NCBI GenBank assembly: GCA_023409175.1
Contig: JAEYIG010000046.1
Span: forward strand, 1-7,140
From: Pseudomonadota bacterium
GTDB taxonomy: Bacteria > Pseudomonadota > Gammaproteobacteria > Burkholderiales > Burkholderiaceae_D
Direction: 5' to 3'
Length of the DNA: 7,140 bases
Part shown: positions 1 through 5,743 of the stretch, piece after piece
Layout: the number at the start of each line of letters is the position of its first letter
Position numbering within the stretch: position 1 is the first letter of the stretch
The notes under the pieces: model-generated
Told to the model about the DNA's origin: nothing
What the model saw: the letters and a program-made list of their open reading frames with translations, nothing else
The model's database searches: none
Translations under genes and position numbers: made by a program

Positions 1-838
1 CGGCCAATGAGAGTTCGGTATGTGTGCCAGGGACATTGTAGGCCATCATGTAGACGGCTCCCCCTTTATCCAGGCTGGCGTCGATGCTGATGTTTTCGGA
101 TTCGACCGTCATGGTCGGAGTGGAACCTGCAGACCGGGTCTGGATGCCGATGCCGCGCCAGGCATTCGTGATGGAAAAGTCGCCGCTGTTCCTGACGGAA
201 AGGGTGGACGCTTCCTGGATGTTGAAGGCCGCTTCAGACGCCTTGTCTATCGTCAATGACTGGTTGTCGATGGTCAGTTTGCCGCCGCTGTCCATGCGGA
301 TGGCGACCCGGTCATTGCTCCCGCCAGTGGACGCTTCAATGTTGAGGTGGCCGCCTGTGATGGCCAGTTCGCCGTTCGGGTCGATATTGACCGGCTCGTA
401 GGCATCCGTCGAGTGGAGGGTAAGTGACTGGTCCTGACCGACGTTGATGTGGAGTTTCCCGTCCACATTGACCGGTGAGACGCCGACGCCGGGGTTTTCA
501 AGAAGGGCACCCTGATTGAAATTGTATGTCTGCTCGGTACCGCTGGCATTCCAGATCGAATGGCCGGTGCCGGTCACGGCGGCATTATAGGTTCCCTCGG
601 CCATGTATTCGGCCTGTGCGATGCCGCTTGCCGTGCAAAGGCAAAGTCCGAGAATAAGGCTTTTGCCGCTCCAGCTCCGGGTAATGTGATTCAGAAGGAG
701 AGGCAACCGTTTCGGTGAAAGGGTCGTGTCGTCCAACCCATGGATTTCAGCAATCGCCTGCAGGGAAAGAGGCTGGCGTGGCAATCGCCGGCTTTCAGGG
801 TTCCTGGAGGAAAGGGAATGTTCCATGATCGGCTTCAT
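1..838 (-). CDS. Autotransporter-like secreted beta-helix protein, N-terminal part (3' end outside window)
   Basis: An uninterrupted minus-strand frame of 279 codons runs from an ATG at 838 to the window edge. Residues 1-58 form a long polar, Arg-rich segment (for example SRRLPRQP at 16-23). A hydrophobic stretch follows (LILGLCLCTASGIAQA, 61-76) with a good signal peptidase I site after AQA at 76. The predicted mature part has no cysteine. It is rich in G, N, S, T and D and contains short alternating strands such as LTI, LNI, LSV and FSI, typical of beta-helix passengers of type V autotransporters. This suggests export through the inner membrane and display at the cell surface; the C-terminal beta-barrel that would prove it is not in the window. 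The start is uncertain: in-frame ATGs lie at 877, 838 and 826 and none has a strong Shine-Dalgarno. It is transcribed divergently from sucA. The substrate or ligand is unknown. A filamentous haemagglutinin-like two-partner protein is an alternative. Confidence 0.72.
   Translation of the reverse strand, partial: MKPIMEHSLSSRNPESRRLPRQPLSLQAIAEIHGLDDTTLSPKRLPLLLNHITRSWSGKSLILGLCLCTASGIAQAEYMAEGTYNAAVTGTGHSIWNASGTEQTYNFNQGALLENPGVGVSPVNVDGKLHINVGQDQSLTLHSTDAYEPVNIDPNGELAITGGHLNIEASTGGSNDRVAIRMDSGGKLTIDNQSLTIDKASEAAFNIQEASTLSVRNSGDFSITNAWRGIGIQTRSAGSTPTMTVESENISIDASLDKGGAVYMMAYNVPGTHTELSLA
2..391 (-). repeat. Degenerate ~25-32-residue beta-helix rung repeat inside the surface protein
   Basis: At protein level, residues 150-279 contain triplets of short hydrophobic-x-hydrophobic strands that recur with a regular period. 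They are VNI150/LAI158/LNI165, VAI178/LTI188/LTI195, FNI205/LSV213/FSI221 and IGI230/MTV243/ISI250, and a further unit begins at VYM262. First strands are 28, 27, 25 and 32 residues apart. Three strands per turn with Gly/Asn/Asp/Ser-rich turns is the pattern of a right-handed parallel beta-helix. The repeat lies in hydrophobicity pattern rather than DNA identity, so it is not a recent tandem duplication. Confidence 0.5.
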
Positions 839-873
839 AAAAGTTGACGGATGAAAACAGGTTAATGAGGGCA

Positions 874-889
874 ACATTTCTGAAAATGT
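874..889. repeat. Inverted repeat ACATTT-ctga-AAATGT
   Basis: Two perfect 6-bp arms (874-879 and 884-889) are separated by 4 bp. The repeat sits 36 bp upstream of the chosen start of the minus-strand surface-protein gene and overlaps the alternative ATG at 877. It could be an operator or a weak leader hairpin of that gene. A 6-bp A/T-rich palindrome can also arise by chance in A-rich DNA, so the functional reading is weak. Confidence 0.3.
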
Positions 890-1062
890 GAAAAATCAAC
901 GCGCATGACGGCAAAAAAGGGAATCGTGAAAATCTTTGATAAAAGGAAGAGATGGAAAACCTGTCTGACGGGAAATGAGGTCGGTCAAGGTTTGGCGAAA
1001 AATCGGTTGCAGCTTTTTCCCATTCAGAAACAAACTGAAAACTGTTTATGAATGCGGAATGA

Positions 1063-1107
1063 AAACAGGCGTTTAAACAGGGATTTGTAAAACACAATCG
1101 ACCTGTT
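1063..1107. promoter_or_regulatory. Cluster of AAACAGG elements, possible operator
   Basis: AAACAGG occurs at 1063-1069 and again at 1075-1081, 12 bp apart, and an inverted copy CCTGTT lies at 1102-1107. The first copy is part of an 11-bp exact repeat, ATGAAAACAGG, also found at 851-861. A palindrome GTTTAAAC (1071-1078) overlaps the second copy. Spaced direct and inverted copies between divergent promoters would fit a transcription-factor site. No known regulator consensus was recognised and no binding is shown. Confidence 0.3.
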
Positions 1108-1200
1108 GCGAGGGGTCAATGACTTTTCCGGAAGATATGCGAGGATAGATTTTTATCGGCTTACACTCTGTAGCAAACGCTTCGGGAGCCTTTACCGGGT

Positions 1201-1206
1201 TATAAT
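1201..1206 (+). promoter_or_regulatory. Probable -10 box of the sucA-sucB-lpdA promoter
   Basis: TATAAT matches the sigma-70 -10 consensus exactly. No good -35 hexamer lies 16-18 bp upstream (1178-1183 reads CGCTTC) and the TG of an extended -10 is missing. Activation by another factor is therefore plausible. Transcription would start near 1212-1214, giving a leader of about 143 nt before the sucA ATG. Confidence 0.55.
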
Positions 1207-1266
1207 TTCACCATGTGACCGTGATTTTCTGCCTGACGGCGACGTTGGCAGGGATAGCGGGTTTCG

Positions 1267-1285
1267 GCCTGTCCACAAGACAGGC
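1267..1285 (+). promoter_or_regulatory. Stem-loop in the sucA leader
   Basis: GCCTGTC (1267-1273) and GACAGGC (1279-1285) pair perfectly over 7 bp around the 5-nt loop CACAA. No T-run follows, so it is not an intrinsic terminator. GCCTG at 1231-1235 could instead pair with CAGGC at 1281-1285 or 1287-1291, so alternative folds exist. The hairpin ends 57 nt before the ribosome binding site. It could stabilise the mRNA or affect translation, but any regulatory role is inferred. Confidence 0.4.
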
Positions 1286-1342
1286 GCAGGCGACGGGAAA
1301 GAACGTTTCTTCTGAAATGGGTTTCCATGTTCCGGTCGCAAC

Positions 1343-1348
1343 GGAGGG
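1343..1348 (+). promoter_or_regulatory. Ribosome binding site of sucA
   Basis: GGAGGG lies 7 nt before the ATG at 1356. It decides the start: the longer in-frame option, a GTG at 1215, falls at the predicted transcription start and has no Shine-Dalgarno. Confidence 0.75.
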
Positions 1349-1355
1349 TTTCATC

Positions 1356-4217
1356 ATGATGCAGGAATACAGCGACAATTCGTACCTGTTTGCAGGCAAC
1401 GCGCCTTACGTGGAAGAGCTTTACGAAGCGTATCTGGACAATCCCGCCAGCGTTCCCGAAAACTGGCGCGCCTATTTCAATTCAATGCAAAACGTGCCTG
1501 CCGTCGACGGCAGCAGCCGTTCGGACGTCCGTCATGGCCCGGTCGTCGCGGCCTATGCGGAACGCGCAAGGCATTCCCCGTTCAAGATACTGGTGCCGAA
1601 AGGTAACGCCGAGCTGGACCGCAAGCGCATTGCGGCGCAGCAGATGACGGCGGCATACCGTTTCCTCGGCACGTACTGGGCAAGACTCGATCCGCTGGAG
1701 CGGCATGAACGGCCGCAGATCCCGGAGCTGGAACCGTCCTTTTACGGTTTCACCGATACGGACATGGATCTGGTTTTCAATATCAGCAATACCTACTTCG
1801 GACGGGAAACGGCGACACTGCGCGAACTGGTGCAGATGCTCCGCGAAACCTACTGCCGTTCCATCGGTGCCGAGTTCATGTACATCACCGACCACGCCCA
1901 GAAGCGCTGGATGCAGGAGAGGCTGGAATCGATTCAGGCGACACCGTCGTTTTCACCGGAAGAAAAGCGCCATATCCTTGAACGGGTGACGTCGGCCGAA
2001 TGCATGGAGCGTTACCTGCATACCCGTTATGTCGGGCAGAAACGCTTTTCATTGGAAGGTGGCGAAAGTTTCATCGTATCGCTCGATGAAGTGATCCAGC
2101 GGGCAGGAACGAAGGGAATACAGGAAATCGTGCTGGGCATGGCGCATCGCGGCCGGTTGAACGTCCTCGTCAATATCATGGGCAAGATGCCGAACGATTT
2201 GTTCGCGGAATTCGAGGGCGGCCTGCCGGATATCGAATTGCCTGCGGGTGACGTGAAATACCATCAGGGTTTCGTGCGCGACATCTCGACGCCGGGAGGC
2301 CCTGTCCATCTCTCGCTGGCGTTCAACCCGTCGCATCTGGAAATCGTCGATCCGGTCGTGGAAGGCTCGGCGAAGGCACGCATGTTCCACCGTGACGACC
2401 CGGACGGTTCGCAGGTCTTGCCGGTGCTGGTGCATGGCGACGCGTCTTTCTCCGGGCAGGGCGTCGTGATGGAAACGCTGAACATGGCGCAAACGCGCGG
2501 GTACAGCACCGGCGGCACGGTGCATATCGTCCTGAACAACCAGATCGGGTTTACGACCTCGGACGTGCGCGAATCGCGTTCGTCGCTGTATTGCACGGAC
2601 GTGGCGAAGATGATCGAGGCACCGATTTTGCACGTGAACGGCGACGATCCGGAAGCGGTCGTGCTGGCGACGCAGATCGCGCTGGATTTCAGGATGGAAT
2701 TCAGGAAAGACGTGGTCGTCGATATCGTCTGTTACCGCAAGCTGGGCCATAACGAGCAGGATACGCCTGCGATGACGCAGCCCTTGATGTACAAGAAGAT
2801 CGCGACGCATCCGGGTGTGCGCAGCCTGTACGTGGACAGACTGGTCAGGCAGGGCGTCATCCGGGCGGCGGATGCCGATGCGCTGGTGGCCGGTTATCGT
2901 GCCCGGATGGATGCGGGCACGCCGATCGTCAATCCGGTCATTTCGAATATGAAGAGCCAGTCGGCAATCGAATGGCAGCCGATCCTGAAAAAACAGGGTT
3001 GGTCGGAAGATGCCGACACGGCCATGCCGGTAGGGGAACTGAAACGGCTGGCCGAACGCATTACGACGATGCCGGACTGGCTGACGTTGCATCCGCTGGT
3101 GGAGAGGGTCATCCATGACCGTGCGCTGATGGGCAAGGGGGAATTGCCGGTGGACTGGGGCATGGCGGAACATCTGGCCTATGCGTCGCTGGTATCGGCC
3201 GGTTTTTCGGTCAGGCTGGCGGGCGAGGATTCCGAACGCGGCACGTTCGTGCACCGCCACGCTGTCCTGCACGATCAGGAACGGGTCATTTCAGGCGCAG
3301 GCAAGTATGTGCCACTGAAGAACGTCTCGAAGGACCAGGCCAGTTTTACGGTGATCAATTCGCCACTGTCCGAAGAGGCGGCCCTGGCGTTCGAATACGG
3401 TTTCGCGACATCCGCACCGAATACCCTGACCTTGTGGGAAGGGCAGTTCGGCGATTTCGCCAATGGTGCGCAGGTCGTGATCGACCAGTTCATCAGTTCC
3501 GGCGAAGCCAAATGGGGACGTATCTGCGGACTGGTGATGCTTTTGCCGCACGGGTATGAAGGGCAGGGCCCGGAACACTCCTCGGCGCGCCTTGAACGCT
3601 ACCTGCAACTGTGTGCGGACAACAATATGTCGGTCGTCCAGCCAACGACGGCTTCGCAGATTTTCCATGTCCTGCGCCGCCAGATGCTCCGGATGCAACG
3701 CAAGCCCCTGATCGTCATGACGCCGAAATCGCTGCTCAGGCACAAGGATGCCGCCTCGCCGCTGGAAGAACTCGCGGATGGCGCGTTCAGGCCGGTTCTC
3801 GGCGAAGTCGATACGGCGATCGACGCGAAGAAGGTCAAACGCGTTTTGCTGTGCACCGGCCGTATCTATTACGACCTTGCACATGCCCGTACCGAGCGCA
3901 AGAAGGACGACGTGGCGATTGTCCGGCTTGAGGAACTGTATCCGTTCCCGGGTGCCATGCTGTCCGACGAGCTGAAAAAATATCCGAAGGCCGAAGAAGT
4001 CATCTGGGTTCAGGATGAACCGGAGAATCAGGGGGCATGGCTCCAGTTGCTGCAACCTGTTTTCGATTGCCTGCAGACGGGGCAGAAACTGTCCTTTGTC
4101 GCCCGTCCCGCGTCGTCTTCGCCTGCTGTCGGCTATTTCCAGAAACATTCGGCACAACAGAAAGAGCTGATGAACGGGGCATTCGGCAAACCGGGCAGTA
4201 TGGTGCTGGTGCGTTGA
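1356..4217 (+). CDS. sucA: 2-oxoglutarate dehydrogenase E1 component (SucA/OdhA)
   Basis: This 953-residue, full-length thiamine diphosphate enzyme decarboxylates 2-oxoglutarate and transfers the succinyl group to the lipoyl arm of E2 in the cytoplasm (TCA cycle). The N-terminus carries the E2-binding type segment YVEELYEAYLDNP (residues 18-30). GMAHRGRLN (261-269), YHQGF (302-306) and FNPSHLE (323-329) are E1o family signatures. The thiamine diphosphate/Mg site is GDASF (361-365) followed by NNQIGF (394-399). The second transketolase-like domain has LWEGQFGDFANGAQ (693-706) and HGYEGQGPEHSSAR (732-745). The C-terminal domain has QDEPENQG (886-893) and RPASSSPAVG (917-926). The ATG at 1356 is preferred over 1359 and over the in-frame GTG at 1215 because of the GGAGGG site and because family members start with similar MMQ-like residues. 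It is first in an apparent operon with sucB and lpdA. I see no defects. Confidence 0.97.
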   Translation: MMQEYSDNSYLFAGNAPYVEELYEAYLDNPASVPENWRAYFNSMQNVPAVDGSSRSDVRHGPVVAAYAERARHSPFKILVPKGNAELDRKRIAAQQMTAAYRFLGTYWARLDPLERHERPQIPELEPSFYGFTDTDMDLVFNISNTYFGRETATLRELVQMLRETYCRSIGAEFMYITDHAQKRWMQERLESIQATPSFSPEEKRHILERVTSAECMERYLHTRYVGQKRFSLEGGESFIVSLDEVIQRAGTKGIQEIVLGMAHRGRLNVLVNIMGKMPNDLFAEFEGGLPDIELPAGDVKYHQGFVRDISTPGGPVHLSLAFNPSHLEIVDPVVEGSAKARMFHRDDPDGSQVLPVLVHGDASFSGQGVVMETLNMAQTRGYSTGGTVHIVLNNQIGFTTSDVRESRSSLYCTDVAKMIEAPILHVNGDDPEAVVLATQIALDFRMEFRKDVVVDIVCYRKLGHNEQDTPAMTQPLMYKKIATHPGVRSLYVDRLVRQGVIRAADADALVAGYRARMDAGTPIVNPVISNMKSQSAIEWQPILKKQGWSEDADTAMPVGELKRLAERITTMPDWLTLHPLVERVIHDRALMGKGELPVDWGMAEHLAYASLVSAGFSVRLAGEDSERGTFVHRHAVLHDQERVISGAGKYVPLKNVSKDQASFTVINSPLSEEAALAFEYGFATSAPNTLTLWEGQFGDFANGAQVVIDQFISSGEAKWGRICGLVMLLPHGYEGQGPEHSSARLERYLQLCADNNMSVVQPTTASQIFHVLRRQMLRMQRKPLIVMTPKSLLRHKDAASPLEELADGAFRPVLGEVDTAIDAKKVKRVLLCTGRIYYDLAHARTERKKDDVAIVRLEELYPFPGAMLSDELKKYPKAEEVIWVQDEPENQGAWLQLLQPVFDCLQTGQKLSFVARPASSSPAVGYFQKHSAQQKELMNGAFGKPGSMVLVR

Positions 4218-4309
4218 AAAGAAGCAGAAAAGAACAAAAGAACAGAAAACAATAAAAATCGGTTACGTTTGAAGATGTGACTCCAAACATTTTTGAGATG
4301 GAGAAAAAT
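4218..4309 (+). other. sucA-sucB spacer with T-free A/G/C tract
   Basis: This 92-nt gap opens with a run lacking T from 4218 to 4252. The run includes a tandem pair of AAAAGAAC (4228-4235 and 4236-4243). No hairpin plus T-run is visible, so transcription probably reads through. An unstructured A-rich stretch could favour ribosome loading on sucB or serve as an mRNA processing site; both ideas are inference. Confidence 0.45.
4300..4303 (+). promoter_or_regulatory. Ribosome binding site of sucB
   Basis: GGAG lies 6 nt before the ATG at 4310. It supports that start over the in-frame GTG at 4277 and ATG at 4298, which have poorer or missing sites. Confidence 0.65.
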
Positions 4310-5713
4310 ATGGCGGTTCTCGAAGTGAAAGTCCCCCAGTTATCGGAATCGGTAACGGAAGCCACGCTTTTGCAATGGCACAAGAAAGAAGGCGAAGCGG
4401 TCGCCCTGGATGAAAACCTGGTCGATATCGAAACCGACAAGGTCGTTCTCGAATTGCCTTGCCCGGCCAATGGCGTACTGGTGTCGATCCTGAAAAAGGA
4501 CGGCAGCATCGTCGTGGCCGGTGAAGTGATCGCCACGGTCGATACCGAAGCGAAGGCGTCGGCGACACCGGCTCCCGCAACGCCGCAGACGCGTGAGATG
4601 GAACTGTTCGCTTCCGCTCCGGCTGCCGAGCCTGTTGCCGTTTCGGTCAGCGCCAAGGCGGTTCCCGTCGATCCGCCAGCCCGGCTGGAAAAGGAAGAGG
4701 ATTCGGAAATCGCCGCTTTCGACAGTGAACGCGACATGCCCGACCCGGCCGATTACCCGTCCGGCATCGTCATGCCGGCCGCTGCGCGCATGATGGCGGA
4801 ACTGGGCATGGATGAGACCTCCGTCGTCGGCACCGGCAAGGATGGCCGCATCACGAAGAAGGATGTGGAACGGGCATGGGAAGCGAAGGGAACCGATTTC
4901 GCTGAAGACGAAAAGGCCATCGAGCAGGCCACACGCCGCGTGGCGCCTCCGGCCGGTACGGCTTACACGCCATCCGGTTCGACCGGGCAGCAGACGGTAT
5001 ACGGGGCGACGAACCGCACGGAAAACCGTGTCCCGATGAGCCGCTTGCGTGCACGTGTTGCCGAACGGCTGATCCAGTCGCAGCAACAGACCGCGTCACT
5101 CACGACGTTTAACGAAGTGAACATGCAGCCGGTGCTGGATTTGCGCCGCAAGTTCGGTGAGCAGTTCGAAAAGGAACACGGCGTCCGGCTCGGCCTGATG
5201 TCTTTCTTCGTCAAAGCCGCGATTGCCGCCCTGAAACGCTTCCCGGTCGTGAACGCGTCAATCGACGGGAACGATATCGTCTATCACGGGTATTACGATA
5301 TCGGCATTGCCATCAGTTCGCCGCGCGGACTGGTCGTGCCGATCATGCGCGATGCCGACCTGATGACGATTGCCGAAATCGAAAAGAAAATCAATGAACT
5401 GTCGATCAAGGCGCGCGACGGCCAGCTGACGCTGGAAGACCTGACGGGTGGCACCTTCTCGATTTCCAACGGCGGCGTATTCGGGTCGCTTTTGTCGACG
5501 CCGATCATCAACCCGCCGCAGGCCGCCATTTTAGGCATCCATGCGACGACGGAACGGCCTGTCGTCGAAAACGGCCAGATCGTCATCCGTCCGATCAATT
5601 ACCTGGCGCTGTCTTACGACCATCGCCTGATCGACGGCCGTGAAGCGGTCCTGGCACTCAGGACAATCAAGGAAACACTGGAAGACCCGGCACGCCTGTT
5701 GCTGGACCTGTAA
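4310..5713 (+). CDS. sucB: Dihydrolipoyllysine-residue succinyltransferase, E2 of 2-oxoglutarate dehydrogenase (SucB/OdhB)
   Basis: This 467-residue E2 core protein accepts the succinyl group from E1 on a swinging lipoyl arm and transfers it to CoA, giving succinyl-CoA. A single lipoyl domain occupies about residues 3-78, with the lipoylated lysine K44 in ETDKV. An Ala/Pro-rich, then acidic linker (about 81-150) leads to the peripheral subunit-binding domain (about 154-188: [12 protein letters not shown], then [13 protein letters not shown]). After a second linker, the catalytic domain covers about 238-467. Its active-site motif SYDHRLIDG (435-443) contains H438 and D442. One lipoyl domain and this length fit E2o rather than the multi-lipoyl E2 of pyruvate dehydrogenase, and the position after sucA confirms it. 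The start is the ATG at 4310, where the conserved lipoyl N-terminus ([15 protein letters not shown]) begins. The gene ends 30 nt before lpdA. Confidence 0.97.
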   Translation: MAVLEVKVPQLSESVTEATLLQWHKKEGEAVALDENLVDIETDKVVLELPCPANGVLVSILKKDGSIVVAGEVIATVDTEAKASATPAPATPQTREMELFASAPAAEPVAVSVSAKAVPVDPPARLEKEEDSEIAAFDSERDMPDPADYPSGIVMPAAARMMAELGMDETSVVGTGKDGRITKKDVERAWEAKGTDFAEDEKAIEQATRRVAPPAGTAYTPSGSTGQQTVYGATNRTENRVPMSRLRARVAERLIQSQQQTASLTTFNEVNMQPVLDLRRKFGEQFEKEHGVRLGLMSFFVKAAIAALKRFPVVNASIDGNDIVYHGYYDIGIAISSPRGLVVPIMRDADLMTIAEIEKKINELSIKARDGQLTLEDLTGGTFSISNGGVFGSLLSTPIINPPQAAILGIHATTERPVVENGQIVIRPINYLALSYDHRLIDGREAVLALRTIKETLEDPARLLLDL

Positions 5714-5732
5714 TCATTCTGACGGTGACGAA

Positions 5733-5736
5733 AGGA
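5733..5736 (+). promoter_or_regulatory. Ribosome binding site of lpdA
   Basis: AGGA, within AAAGGAAAAG, lies 7 nt before the ATG at 5744. No promoter or terminator is evident in the 30-nt gap after sucB, so co-transcription is likely. Confidence 0.65.
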
Positions 5737-5743
5737 AAAGACG

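Larger units (their letters stand above)
839..1200. other. Gene-free divergent intergenic DNA, A-rich
   Basis: This stretch lies between the surface-protein gene and the sucA promoter. It is clearly poorer in G+C than the flanking genes (841-900 is about 35% G+C). Open frames on both strands are short, lack ribosome binding sites and resemble no protein I know, so I see no gene. It should hold the promoter of the minus-strand gene, but I could not find a convincing -35/-10 pair on that strand. Short repeated ACAGG/CCTGT elements and one small inverted repeat are listed separately. Confidence 0.6.

Noticed and set aside
20..549. Overlapping open frames on the plus strand (20-259, 84-401) and a minus-strand frame at 274-549
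   Set aside because: They lie over the surface-protein gene in other frames and have Arg/Pro/Ser-rich, low-complexity translations. The frame from 838 to the window edge has a signal peptide and regular beta-strand pattern and explains the region.
695..829. Plus-strand AAGGAGAGG followed by a GTG at 715 opening a ~38-codon frame
   Set aside because: It is wholly antisense to the N-terminal part of the surface-protein gene, is short, and has no recognisable protein features.
795..1097. 100-residue minus-strand frame rich in Phe and Ser
   Set aside because: It lies in A/T-rich intergenic DNA, where Phe/Lys-rich frames arise easily. It has no ribosome binding site and overlaps the start of the surface-protein gene in another frame.
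1267..1285. Leader hairpin as an intrinsic terminator
   Set aside because: The stem is followed by GCAGGCGACG rather than a T-run, and it sits inside the predicted sucA leader.
1106..1315. 69-residue plus-strand frame across the sucA promoter and leader
   Set aside because: It starts at a TTG without a Shine-Dalgarno, spans the TATAAT box and leader hairpin, and matches nothing I recognise.
2049..3272. Long (407-residue) minus-strand frame inside sucA, and a 288-residue one at 3291-4157
   Set aside because: These are shadows of a G+C-rich gene. Their translations are dominated by Arg, His, Asp and Gln, while the plus strand encodes an intact, fully recognisable SucA.
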